The notes under the pieces were generated by a model. It did not search any database, was not told the origin of the DNA, and saw nothing but the letters and a program-made list of their open reading frames with translations. The position numbers and the translations under genes were made by a program. From Pseudoalteromonas sp. MMG007 (GTDB lineage Bacteria; Pseudomonadota; Gammaproteobacteria; Enterobacterales; Alteromonadaceae), in NCBI RefSeq assembly GCF_018100985.1, contig NZ_JAGJEI010000006.1, forward strand, positions 146,296 through 210,295: a stretch of DNA of 64,000 bases, read 5' to 3'. Below, piece after piece: positions 34,078 to 41,944 of this stretch (its first letter is position 1; each line of letters begins with the position of its first letter).

Positions 34078-34965
34078 ATGAAAGCTGTTATTCCTGTTGC
34101 GGGCCTTGGTACGCGTATGTTACCAATGACCAAAGCTATCCCTAAAGAAATGCTACCTATTGTAGACAAACCACTTATTCAATACATAGTGAACGAGTGT
34201 GTAGCTGCAGGTATTAAAGACATAGTACTCGTAACTCATAGTTCTAAAAACGCAATTGAAAATCACTTTGATACGAGTTATGAGCTTGAAGCAACGCTAG
34301 AGAATCGTGTAAAGCGTGCTTTACTTGAAGAAGTTCGCTCTATTTGCCCTACTGATGTAACTGTAATGAGTGTTCGCCAAGGTGAGGCTAAAGGTTTGGG
34401 GCACGCTATTATGTGTGCAAAGCCAATTGTTGGGGATGACGACTTCATTGTACTACTCCCCGATGTGGTACTTGATGCTTATACTGCAGATCAAAAAACT
34501 GAAAACTTAGCCGCAATGATCAAGCGCTTTAATGAAACCAAAGCAAGCCAAATCATGCTAGAGCCAGTAGCACAAGAAGACGTAAGTAAATATGGTATTG
34601 CTGATATTAACGGTGTACAGCTAACACCAGGTAACAGTGCCGCAATTAAAACAATGGTTGAAAAGCCTGATGCAGGCGAAGCGCCTTCAAACCTTGCGGT
34701 TGTTGGTCGTTATGTATTGAGCAAAAATATTTGGCCATTATTGGCAAAAACGCCTGTAGGTGCTGGTGGTGAAATACAGCTGACTGACTCTATTGATGCG
34801 TTAATGGCTGAAGAAACTGTTGAAGCATTTCATATGAGTGGTCGCTCGCATGATTGTGGCGATAAGTTAGGTTATTTAAAAGCGATAGTTGAATATGCTA
34901 TGCGCGATTCTAAACTGGGTAAGGATTTTTCCCTGTATCTTAATGAGTTCGTTGAGCGTCAATAA
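34078..34965 (+). CDS. galU: UTP-glucose-1-phosphate uridylyltransferase
   Basis: Makes UDP-glucose, the substrate of the adjacent Ugd. 295 residues, typical of GalU. Motifs: '[31 protein letters not shown]' region at the N-terminus (UTP loop and catalytic Lys), '[16 protein letters not shown]', '[17 protein letters not shown]', '[11 protein letters not shown]', 'MVEKP' and '[13 protein letters not shown]'. AAGGA lies 8 bases before the ATG. It belongs functionally with ugd and the polysaccharide locus though it seems separately transcribed. Confidence 0.95.
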   Translation: MKAVIPVAGLGTRMLPMTKAIPKEMLPIVDKPLIQYIVNECVAAGIKDIVLVTHSSKNAIENHFDTSYELEATLENRVKRALLEEVRSICPTDVTVMSVRQGEAKGLGHAIMCAKPIVGDDDFIVLLPDVVLDAYTADQKTENLAAMIKRFNETKASQIMLEPVAQEDVSKYGIADINGVQLTPGNSAAIKTMVEKPDAGEAPSNLAVVGRYVLSKNIWPLLAKTPVGAGGEIQLTDSIDALMAEETVEAFHMSGRSHDCGDKLGYLKAIVEYAMRDSKLGKDFSLYLNEFVERQ

Positions 34966-35019
34966 GCCCTTTTTATAACGTTGTTACCTTGTAAGTACGA
35001 CAACTCTAATATTTACACG

Positions 35020-35061
35020 TTTAAGCCTTAATTCATTGCATATATTGAGTTGAGGCTTAAG
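35020..35061. repeat. 15-bp imperfect inverted repeat downstream of galU
   Basis: TTTAAGCCTTAATTC (35020-35034) pairs along its whole length with GAGTTGAGGCTTAAG (35047-35061), with three G-U pairs and a 12-base loop. An outer pair, CCCTTTTTAT (34967-34976) with ATAAAAGGG (35073-35081), could enclose it. It would form a long structured 3' end for galU mRNA; no T run follows directly. Confidence 0.55.
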
Positions 35062-35178
35062 TGCAACTTCTCATAAAAGGGTTAGGTTTAATTTTTTAAA
35101 CTTATACCATTGGTGTAATGCCTCGAGTTAATTTTGAGGGGCAAAAATTTATTTCATTAAAGTTGTTCCCATCCCCTC

Positions 35179-35184
35179 TATAAT
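35179..35184 (+). promoter_or_regulatory. -10 element of the peroxiredoxin gene
   Basis: Consensus TATAAT 31 bases upstream of the ATG at 35216; no clear -35 at standard spacing. AAGGA at 35204-35208 is the ribosome site. Confidence 0.4.
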
Positions 35185-35215
35185 GTAGCCATTAACATAC
35201 CTATAAGGACTTATC

Positions 35216-35689
35216 ATGATTGTACAAGGTCAAAAACTACCAGACATTACATTAACGCAGCTAACGAATGACGGCATGCAAACCCTTACAAATAAAGATT
35301 TATTTGATGATAAAAAGGTCGTGCTATTTGCAGTGCCTGGTGCTTTTACACCAACGTGTTCTAATGCGCACTTACCTGAATTTATTACTCTTGCAGATAA
35401 AATTAAGGCAAAAGGTGTTGATGCTATTTACTGCGTATCGGTGAACGATGCATTTGTGATGAAAGCGTGGGGTGAATCTCAAAACGCACAGGACATTTTA
35501 TTACTTGCAGATGGCGATGCAAGTTTTACCAAAGCGCTTGGGCTTGAAAAAGATACCGCAGGCTTTGGTGGTATTCGCTCTAGCCGTTACGCGATGATTG
35601 TAGATAACGCAGTTGTTACCGGGCTATTTGTAGAGCAAGAAAAAGAGTTTGAAGTGAGTCGTGCTGAGTATGTATTAGAAAAGATTTAA
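35216..35689 (+). CDS. Prx5-type peroxiredoxin
   Basis: Thiol peroxidase that reduces peroxides using a peroxidatic cysteine; 157 residues, the size of the atypical Prx5/AhpC-TSA type without a fused glutaredoxin domain. 'VVLFAVPGAFTPTCSNAHLPEF' carries the invariant PxxxT-x-x-C motif with the active cysteine near residue 50. 'KGVDAIYCVSVNDAFVMKAWGE' and 'FGGIRSSRYAMIVDN' are diagnostic of this subgroup. In some relatives glutaredoxin is the reductant. Single gene; a 635-base gene-poor interval follows. Confidence 0.92.
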   Translation: MIVQGQKLPDITLTQLTNDGMQTLTNKDLFDDKKVVLFAVPGAFTPTCSNAHLPEFITLADKIKAKGVDAIYCVSVNDAFVMKAWGESQNAQDILLLADGDASFTKALGLEKDTAGFGGIRSSRYAMIVDNAVVTGLFVEQEKEFEVSRAEYVLEKI

Positions 35690-35734
35690 GGGTATTTTTA
35701 GTTATCAGATTCTAGCTATCAGCTATCAGCTGTC

Positions 35735-35776
35735 AGTTATTAGAAGGTAGTTATTAGAAGGTAGTTATTAGAAGGT
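35735..35776. repeat. 14-bp tandem repeat, three exact copies
   Basis: Unit AGTTATTAGAAGGT repeated at 35735, 35749 and 35763. It is preceded by degenerate CTATCAG-type copies (35714-35734) and followed by a partial copy. It borders the right end (3' side) of the S23 pseudogene. Confidence 0.9.
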
Positions 35777-35819
35777 AGTTGTCAGGTGCTTGTTCTAATC
35801 CCGATAAAATAGTCTAGAG

Positions 35820-36161
35820 TTAGCTGTTATCGAATCTACTTTTAAGGCTTGTTAACATTACTGCTAGCTCTTTTGTTTCAGTTATCCATTTTTGACTGGT
35901 GGTTATAGGGAGGTAACCTATCTCTATTCCAATACATATTTGTGTTCTAGCTTCTCCCAAAGGAAGCTCTTGCTATATCTATAAAGCGACTTTTTTCTTT
36001 ATAACTTTCTCTACAAATTCCTTCAGCAATATTACTTGATACTGAAAGCCCAGAGCGCGTTAACTGGTCTCTGAACCCAAAACCCTTAATGTTTTAGATT
36101 TATAAATATCTGCGCTCAGGCGGGCTGAACGTTTCCAGACTTCTAAATTCTCAAAGTTCAT
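35820..36161 (-). pseudogene. Frameshifted four-helix-bundle protein (S23/IVS family)
   Basis: The reverse complement reads 'MNFENLEVWKRSARLSADIYKS' from ATG 36161, then needs a frame change to continue 'GFGFRDQLTRSGLSVSSNIA' and 'ESYKEKSRFIDIARA', and a second change to read 'GEARTQICIGIEIGYLP' through 'LTSLKSRFDNS' to a TAA at 35822-35820. Put together this is a complete, roughly 113-codon S23-type four-helix bundle protein, the family found in rRNA intervening sequences and as free-standing genes of unclear role. Two frameshifts, each followed by an early stop, make it a pseudogene unless the sequence has errors. It lies between two unrelated short tandem-repeat arrays (35735 and 36275). 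Confidence 0.85.
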
Positions 36162-36274
36162 CGGTTATTTTATATTTATATAATTTTTAATAGCTTAGTT
36201 TGAAATCAATAAAATACAAATAATGCTTAAGAAGCGAAGCTAAACTTGATTAATAAATAGCAACTTTATAAATT

Positions 36275-36320
36275 CACTAACCACTAACCACTAACCACTA
36301 ACCACTAACCACTAACCACT
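36275..36320. repeat. 7-bp tandem repeat (CACTAAC), about 6.5 copies
   Basis: Six exact copies of CACTAAC from 36275 to 36316 followed by a partial CACT. It ends just before the stop codon of the DUF3299 gene (36325) and forms the other border of the S23 pseudogene region. Candidate variable-number locus. Confidence 0.92.
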
Positions 36321-36324
36321 GAAC

Positions 36325-36825
36325 TTATAATTCAAACGGTGCTACGCCTACTGCTTTCATTTTATATCCTACTTGAGCTATTTCGCCTGACCAGCTTTGT
36401 GTACTTATAATACCTGTTACTACGATTGCGTCGTATAAACTGTCGATAGGTACGCCGCCTTTAATTGTTACATGTACAATTTGGTTTGGCGGTGGTGGTG
36501 GCACGTGAATACACGCGCCAAAGTATGGCACTAATAAAAACTCAGTGATCACTTCGCTATCGCCTTCTAGCGGCACTACAAAGCCAGGTAAACTAACTGA
36601 TTGTCCATCGAGCGCTTTTACTACTGGTGCATCTAAATCGGGTTGCACCCAATTTTGCTCACTGCCTTCATGATTGGCCTGAGCTTGTGTATCTATTTGT
36701 ACATGGCCTTTAGGGATTAAGTCTTCCCAAAAAATCTCTTTTGGCGGGTTGGCATTACTAATAAAGCTTATAAATAATAAGCTAATGCATAAGCTGTAAT
36801 TAACTACTGTTTTAAAAAACGTCAT
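36325..36825 (-). CDS. DUF3299 secreted protein linked to ABC transporter
   Basis: 166-residue exported protein of the DUF3299 family. Signal peptide about 1-25 (ending FISNA). The conserved body has 'IFWEDLIPKG' near the start, 'LDGQSVSLPGFVVPLEGD', 'FLLVPYFGACIHVPPPPPNQIVHV' with a Cys-x-His pair that could bind metal, and 'YKMKAVGVAPFEL' at the end. Related genes in Pseudomonas (PA4063-PA4066) and Vibrio (zrg) sit beside MacB-like ABC transporters in zinc-responsive operons. Here it follows the permease gene by 14 bases in the same operon. Its biochemical role is not known. Confidence 0.85.
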   Translation of the reverse strand: MTFFKTVVNYSLCISLLFISFISNANPPKEIFWEDLIPKGHVQIDTQAQANHEGSEQNWVQPDLDAPVVKALDGQSVSLPGFVVPLEGDSEVITEFLLVPYFGACIHVPPPPPNQIVHVTIKGGVPIDSLYDAIVVTGIISTQSWSGEIAQVGYKMKAVGVAPFEL

Positions 36826-36839
36826 GGGATACCTAAAAA

Positions 36840-38102
36840 TTATATTTTTATACTCATGCCATCGCTGAGTGAGTAAAAGTAAGCGCGAGTGGCGGGTATT
36901 AAACCAATAATAAAACCAGCGGCCATAATAACGCCTATTAAGGTGAGTTCATAGTAAGAGAGCATGGCTATGTTTACGCTTATGCCCGCTTGGCTTTGTA
37001 AGTAGCTACTAGCTAAAAGCATAACTAAGTAATAAAGTGCGCAGCCTACAATGCACCCAAGCAAGGTGGTAAAAAGTGACTCAATGCTTATTAAGGTAAA
37101 TAATTGCCATGGACGAGCGCCTACAGAGCGCAATATGGCAAGTTCGCGTCGACGTTGGTTTAAATTAGCAAGCAGCGTAGTAAGCATACCTAATAAACTA
37201 ACCAGCACGACAACACCCGAAAACAACAGTAATACTTTTTCGACTATTGCTAACATTTGCCACAGTTCTTTAAGCGTGACAGTTGGCATAATGCCAAGCA
37301 GTGCTTCTTTTTTATATTGGTTTATATTGCGCCTAATTTGTAGCGTGTATAAAGGCGAGTTGAAGCCCATTAAAAAAGCGGTAATTTGTTTGGGCTGCCC
37401 CGTTAAGTCACTATACTTTTCGTGTTCATCGTGTTCATCGTGTTCATCGTGTTCATTATGAGCAGAGCCACCATGTATTAAGTCAATGGCAGCAAGTGGT
37501 ATGTGTAAGGTTTTATCCACTGGCGTGCCTGTCGCATTTAAAATGCCGGTAACTTTAAAGGGGTTGTCTTTATGATGGTGAAAACTGGTATTGCCCATAC
37601 CATGAGATATGACTATTTGGTCACCTAATTTATAATTTAAGCGGTTTGCTACATCACTTCCTAATACGACTTCGTTAATAGCAGTAAAGGCATGTCCTTG
37701 GTTAAAGGTTAAATGCTGTTTTTTAGCAAATTGATAATGCTCAAAGTAATCAAGAGTTGTGCCAAGTACCGCTTGGCCTTTATGGCTATCACCAAGGCTT
37801 ATAGGAATACTCCATTTAACGCCTCGTTGATGAGTAATGTACTCATAACTTTGCCAGCTTACGCCATTATTTGTATGGCCAATTCTAAATACTGACGAAA
37901 GCAATAACTGTATATCACCGGTTCGCGCTCCCACAATTAAATCGGTGCCTGAAATAGTATTACTAAAACTACTTTTTGCATCAACGCGTATGCGCTCAAT
38001 ACTTAAAAGCAGCATTACACTTATAGCGATGGTAAAAAGCGTGAGTAATACGCTTGCACGACGATTTAATAAGCTTTTGTAGGCAAGTTTAGTAAGGATC
38101 AT
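36840..38102 (-). CDS. MacB/FtsX-type ABC transporter permease with His/Asp-rich loop
   Basis: 420-residue inner-membrane permease with one N-terminal TM (~20-40), a large periplasmic MacB_PCD-like domain and three C-terminal TMs in an FtsX domain ('LLLFSGVVVLVSLLGMLTTLLANL', 'RRRELAILRSVGARPWQLF'). The periplasmic domain contains an unusual metal-ligand-rich insertion, 'HNEHDEHDEHDEHEKYSD' near residues 216-233, encoded by exact 9-bp tandem repeats, plus 'HHHKDN' upstream. Together with DUF3299 and the ATPase this resembles Zur-linked zinc systems of Pseudomonas and Vibrio (PA4063-4066, zrg). The stop-start overlap with the ATPase gene is 4 bases. Substrate is inferred only. Confidence 0.85.
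   Translation of the reverse strand: MILTKLAYKSLLNRRASVLLTLFTIAISVMLLLSIERIRVDAKSSFSNTISGTDLIVGARTGDIQLLLSSVFRIGHTNNGVSWQSYEYITHQRGVKWSIPISLGDSHKGQAVLGTTLDYFEHYQFAKKQHLTFNQGHAFTAINEVVLGSDVANRLNYKLGDQIVISHGMGNTSFHHHKDNPFKVTGILNATGTPVDKTLHIPLAAIDLIHGGSAHNEHDEHDEHDEHEKYSDLTGQPKQITAFLMGFNSPLYTLQIRRNINQYKKEALLGIMPTVTLKELWQMLAIVEKVLLLFSGVVVLVSLLGMLTTLLANLNQRRRELAILRSVGARPWQLFTLISIESLFTTLLGCIVGCALYYLVMLLASSYLQSQAGISVNIAMLSYYELTLIGVIMAAGFIIGLIPATRAYFYSLSDGMSIKI
37421..37456. repeat. 9-bp in-frame tandem repeat encoding Asp-Glu-His
   Basis: CGTGTTCAT repeated four times exactly (37421-37456) inside the permease gene; on the coding strand the units read as repeated Asp-Glu-His. Copy number can change without breaking the frame, so the length of a putative metal-binding loop may vary between strains. 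Confidence 0.9.
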
Positions 38103-38812
38103 AGTGGCTCCTGCAAGCTCATTAGATCAATAGCACGATCAAATAGCGGCTTTAAGCTCTCATCATGGCTTACAAACACTAAAGTACTGCTAGAGAGCTT
38201 TGCTTGTTCAAACAATAGCTTTATAAAGTTTTGGCGGTTGTTTGCATCAAGTGCCGAGGTGGGCTCATCGGCAATAATTAGCTCTGGGCTGCCTATAAAT
38301 GCGCGGGCTGCTGCAACACGCTGCTGTTGGCCAATACTTAATGTGGCTACATCTTTGTTATGGTATTGCTCATTAAGCCCTAATGCGTTTAGTAAACGTA
38401 CGGCTTTTTTTTGTAATGAAGGTTTAGGCTCAGCGTGCTGTTTTAATACTTTTTGTTGTCGGCTTTTTGAAAACTCACAACCAAGCGTTACATTTTCGAT
38501 TGGCGATAGATAAGGGAGTAAATTAAAGTTTTGAAAAATATAACCAATGTGATCTGCTCTAAAGGCATCTCGTTTGGTGTTGCTTTGTGTATTTAAATTT
38601 TGACTTAATATTAAAACATCACCGCTGGTGGCGGTATTAATACCTGCCAGTAGTGATAATAATGTTGACTTACCTGAACCACTCGGGCCATGCAAAAAAA
38701 CATGTTGGCCTTTTTCAATATTAAGTTTGCCAATATTTAGCGTGGGCGATTTATCGTTTTTATGCCATTTAAAAGTAACGTTATTTAGGCTTATCATTAT
38801 TTGGCTTACCAT
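38099..38812 (-). CDS. ABC transporter ATPase (LolD/MacB type)
   Basis: ATP-binding subunit for the permease downstream. About 237 residues. Walker A 'LHGPSGSGKSTLLSLLAG', Q-loop 'YIFQNFNLLPYLSPIENV', signature 'TLSIGQQQRVAAARAF', Walker B 'LIIADEPTSALD' and H-loop 'LVFVSHDES' are all intact, so it should hydrolyse ATP. The start is placed at ATG 38812, which overlaps the end of the upstream gene (ATGGTAA); ATG 38797 gives the family-typical 'MISLNNVTF' and is an alternative. The signature 'LSIGQQQR' is a small variant of LSGGQ. It overlaps the permease gene by four bases. Confidence 0.92.
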   Translation of the reverse strand: MVSQIMISLNNVTFKWHKNDKSPTLNIGKLNIEKGQHVFLHGPSGSGKSTLLSLLAGINTATSGDVLILSQNLNTQSNTKRDAFRADHIGYIFQNFNLLPYLSPIENVTLGCEFSKSRQQKVLKQHAEPKPSLQKKAVRLLNALGLNEQYHNKDVATLSIGQQQRVAAARAFIGSPELIIADEPTSALDANNRQNFIKLLFEQAKLSSSTLVFVSHDESLKPLFDRAIDLMSLQEPL

Positions 38813-39879
38813 TTCCAATAATTAAGTTTTTTGCGCGTTTTAAACTGCCTGATAATATTAAACGGTTTAGGTTTTAGCTTTTCGTCACTAAGTAAAAACT
38901 CATTCGTTGCAGCCACCACTCGCTCACTTGATTTGCCATCAGTGTAAGGGTGCAACTGCTGGCAGTAGCTTTCTATATTTTGCATTAATGTTTTAGGGTA
39001 AGTTAATGCAAAGTCTATCGCGTCTTCTAATTCGTTTGGATTTGTTACATTTAGTAGGTGCTTATCGGGAGCGTTATTACAAAAGGTCACAACAGGCTTT
39101 CGCTGTACTATAAACATCAAAAGCACCGATGAGGTATCACACAGCATTACATCAGCCGACTTCAATAAGGGAACTACGTCGTCGGTTTCAATGTACGTTA
39201 AGTTTTGATTGCTTAACGCTTTGTATTTATTAACTAGCTCAAGAGGCATTTTAGGGTGAAACTGCATTAATATGCGCCACTTTCCTGTTTCACTAAAGTG
39301 TTTTATTTGCTCGAAAAGTTTAGGAGCAAGTGATAAACGTTTTGAAAAAGTTGAGCAAATTAAAAGTGTAGGGCGAGTGTCGGTTTTGCTGGTATAAGGG
39401 GTTTGCAAATCACCAGTAAATAGGCGGTCGAGCGTTGGCCAGCCAGTTTCGGTTACTTTAAAGTAACCAAGCTTTTTTTGTAAAGCGTTAAATGGTGCTG
39501 TTGTATTTGGACCTTGTGTGCAATAAAGGTCAAAACACCCCCTTGCTTTTAGATGGTCGTTGTTACCTTTTTTATCAAGTTTCCCGGCATCAAAGCCATG
39601 AAATACTCCCACTTTAATACCCGGAAAAAACGTAGGAATTAAATTAGCCGGTGCAAATGTAGCATCGGGCTTCCAGCTGTGAATATCGTCTATTGAATTA
39701 AGGCGTATTTCATCGGGCATTAAAAAGTCAGGGTTTACAGAGGTACCTTGTAAAAACCAGCGCACCTGACCACCATTAGCTAATATAGCCGCTTGAATAG
39801 GTCTTAAAATAGCGTACGAATAATTTTGCGAAATATACATTAAGTATTTTTTATTTGCTGTGGCAGTTAGGTAGTTCAA
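38806..39879 (-). CDS. CDP-glycerol glycerophosphotransferase-like (Glyphos_transf) protein
   Basis: 357-residue GT-B-like protein resembling the CDP-glycerol:polyglycerophosphate transferase family (teichoic-acid TagB/TagF type), which also occurs in Gram-negative surface-glycan pathways. Motifs: 'VGVFHGFDAGKLDKKG' near 110, 'ETGWPTLDRLF', 'LICSTFSKRLSLAP', 'ILMQFHPKMPLELV' with the conserved HPK/HP histidine, and 'LKSADVMLCDTSSVLLMFIVQRKPVVTF', the substrate-phosphate site. The basic tail ends 'KLNYWKW'. Its 3' end overlaps the ABC ATPase start, though a functional link with zinc transport is doubtful. It probably modifies LPS or capsule; donor unproven. Confidence 0.75.
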   Translation of the reverse strand: MNYLTATANKKYLMYISQNYSYAILRPIQAAILANGGQVRWFLQGTSVNPDFLMPDEIRLNSIDDIHSWKPDATFAPANLIPTFFPGIKVGVFHGFDAGKLDKKGNNDHLKARGCFDLYCTQGPNTTAPFNALQKKLGYFKVTETGWPTLDRLFTGDLQTPYTSKTDTRPTLLICSTFSKRLSLAPKLFEQIKHFSETGKWRILMQFHPKMPLELVNKYKALSNQNLTYIETDDVVPLLKSADVMLCDTSSVLLMFIVQRKPVVTFCNNAPDKHLLNVTNPNELEDAIDFALTYPKTLMQNIESYCQQLHPYTDGKSSERVVAATNEFLLSDEKLKPKPFNIIRQFKTRKKLNYWKW

Positions 39880-40055
39880 GCGGCACTCCTCTAGTTAGCA
39901 CGCTGAGTTTACCGCATAATTACAACCATATAAATATTACGTGGTTATTTAGTTTTCAGTGCCGATTGAGCTTTAGGGTAGGCTGATTTATTATATAGCG
40001 CTTATAACCCCATACCATACTTTGCTCTTTGAGCATCCCTAACCCCGGAGATAGC

Positions 40056-41159
40056 ATGACTAGCTATAAAGTTTTAGACGTAAACGATGATTTACCCATT
40101 CGCACTAAAGGTGAAGTACATAGCGGTAAAGTTCGTTCGGTTTATTGGCTAACAGACGAAGACAGCGCACGACTTATTAAAGATAAAGGCTACAAAGTGC
40201 CTCAAGGTACTGAGTTAGCAATTATGGTGATTTCAGACCGTATTTCTGCTTTTGATTGTATTTGGCAAGGCGAAAACGGTTTAAACGGCGTGCCGGGTAA
40301 AGGTATAGCGCTTAATTCAGTTGCATCTCATTGGTTTAAGTTATTCGATAAAGCAGGCCTTGCGGGTAATCACATTGTTGATATTCCGCATCCCTATGTA
40401 TGGATTGTACGCAAAGCAAGTACCGTGAAAGTAGAGGCCATTGCACGCCAATATATTACTGGCAGCATGTGGCGCGACTACGCAAAAGGCACACGCAATT
40501 TTTGCGGTATAGATTTACCTGAGGGTTTAAAAGCTAACCAAAAGCTTGATAATGTACTTATTACTCCTTCAACCAAAGGCATTATTGAAGGTGTAGATGA
40601 TATTCCACCTGTTGATGATGTGAATATAACGCGCGCTAACATCACTGATAATTTAGATATATTTAATTTTAAATCGGCTGATGACGTCACAAAATACGAA
40701 AAGCTATTGGTAGAGGGCTTTAAGTTAATTAGCGATGAGCTGGCAAAACTCGATCAAATTTTTGTAGATACAAAATTTGAGTTTGGCTACGTAGAGGACT
40801 TAAACGGTGCACAACAACTTATTTATATTGACGAAGTAGGCACACCTGACTCTTCGCGCATATGGGATGAAGCGGCATACCGTGATGGTAAAATAGTTGA
40901 AAACTCTAAAGAGGGGTTTCGTCAGTTATTAATTTCTAACGTACCTGAAAGTGACGTGTTATTAAATAAAGATCGAATGGATGAGCGTGAGCAACTGGCT
41001 AAAGACTTCATTTTACCCGAGTCTGTTATGCTTGAAGTGTCGAATACTTATGTAGGCATAGCAAGTAAAATTGTAGGTAAAGATATTGTAATACCTGAAG
41101 ATCCTCGCCAAGAAGTGATTGATATTTTGGATTCTGATTACGGTCTGATAGTAAAATAA
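40056..41159 (+). CDS. purC: SAICAR synthetase
   Basis: Phosphoribosylaminoimidazole-succinocarboxamide synthase of de novo purine synthesis: joins CAIR and aspartate with ATP. The ATG at 40056 follows CGGAG by five bases; the frame is open from 40029 but lacks a ribosome site. 367 residues, the longer class found in Alteromonadales and relatives (E. coli PurC is 237). Motifs: '[14 protein letters not shown]', '[20 protein letters not shown]', '[19 protein letters not shown]', '[13 protein letters not shown]' and '[19 protein letters not shown]' (the SAICAR signature). Free-standing gene with a hairpin at 41187. Confidence 0.94.
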   Translation: MTSYKVLDVNDDLPIRTKGEVHSGKVRSVYWLTDEDSARLIKDKGYKVPQGTELAIMVISDRISAFDCIWQGENGLNGVPGKGIALNSVASHWFKLFDKAGLAGNHIVDIPHPYVWIVRKASTVKVEAIARQYITGSMWRDYAKGTRNFCGIDLPEGLKANQKLDNVLITPSTKGIIEGVDDIPPVDDVNITRANITDNLDIFNFKSADDVTKYEKLLVEGFKLISDELAKLDQIFVDTKFEFGYVEDLNGAQQLIYIDEVGTPDSSRIWDEAAYRDGKIVENSKEGFRQLLISNVPESDVLLNKDRMDEREQLAKDFILPESVMLEVSNTYVGIASKIVGKDIVIPEDPRQEVIDILDSDYGLIVK

Positions 41160-41186
41160 TACAACTAAAGTATGTAAAACAATGTT

Positions 41187-41216
41187 AGCCCAGTCTTTAT
41201 TTTTGGTTACTGGGCT
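41187..41216 (+). terminator. Hairpin terminator candidate after purC
   Basis: AGCCCAG / CTGGGCT seven-base stem with a 16-base T-rich loop, 28 bases after the purC stop. The T run after it is weak. Confidence 0.5.
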
Positions 41217-41281
41217 ATAATTCTTGCAATTAGTGCCCGTCTCTAATTAACTTAACCTAACATTAATGTTTAGGTGTTGTT

Positions 41282-41944
41282 ATGTTTAAGCGGGCATTTC
41301 AAAAATGTACAAAACATAGTTATTTTTTAGCTATAGGTTTGTTCTACAGTCAGTTTGCCTCAAGTGCGAATACTAGTTTAATAATAGAAGATCAGCACGG
41401 TCAAAAATTATCAGGGGCTGTTGTCGAGCTAATTAATGTAAGCACTCACGCAGCATCTAAAACATTGCCCGTTGCAGTAATGGATCAGGTACATAAACAG
41501 TTTTTACCTGAGTTATTAGTAGTGCAACAAGGCCAGCAAGTTAACTTCCCTAACAGCGATAATATTCGCCACCACGTATATTCTTTTTCACAAGCCAAGC
41601 CTTTTCAGCTAAGGTTGTATTCTGGCCAACCAAAAGAACCTATTACATTTGATCAGCAAGGTGTTGTTGTTTTAGGGTGTAATATTCACGACTCGATGGT
41701 GGGCTATATTTATGTTGCTAGCAGCGAGCTGGTGTATAAAAGTGACAACGATGGCATCGTTAGTATGTCTTTAGAAACAACGCCCACACAGCTGAGCGTA
41801 TGGCATCCTCTGCAAACTGCACCACTGGAGAATAAAAAAATCATAACTATTAACTCTCAAAAGCAGCTGTTAGTCACTGTAAATACTTCATCACCTGCTC
41901 CTCGAAATACATTCGGCAGTAAATTTAAGGCCGGTAATGACTAA
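41282..41944 (+). CDS. Secreted cupredoxin-like protein (methylamine-utilisation type)
   Basis: 220-residue exported protein and first gene of a four-gene operon. Hydrophobic signal at about 12-30 (cleavage near SQFASSA). Mature part is plastocyanin-like: 'QVNFPNSDNIRHHVYSFSQAK' gives a histidine ligand and 'GVVVLGCNIHDSMVGYIYV' supplies Cys, His and Met, the type-1 copper ligand set C-x2-H-x2-M. The C-terminal 60 residues form another beta domain. Such proteins are often labelled methylamine utilisation proteins, but no methylamine genes are nearby. Probably a periplasmic copper electron carrier or copper sensor. It overlaps the GGDEF/EAL gene by 8 bases. Confidence 0.78.
   Translation: MFKRAFQKCTKHSYFLAIGLFYSQFASSANTSLIIEDQHGQKLSGAVVELINVSTHAASKTLPVAVMDQVHKQFLPELLVVQQGQQVNFPNSDNIRHHVYSFSQAKPFQLRLYSGQPKEPITFDQQGVVVLGCNIHDSMVGYIYVASSELVYKSDNDGIVSMSLETTPTQLSVWHPLQTAPLENKKIITINSQKQLLVTVNTSSPAPRNTFGSKFKAGND

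Noticed and set aside
36275..36320. CRISPR-like array
   Set aside because: The units are 7 bp with no spacers; it is a simple tandem repeat.
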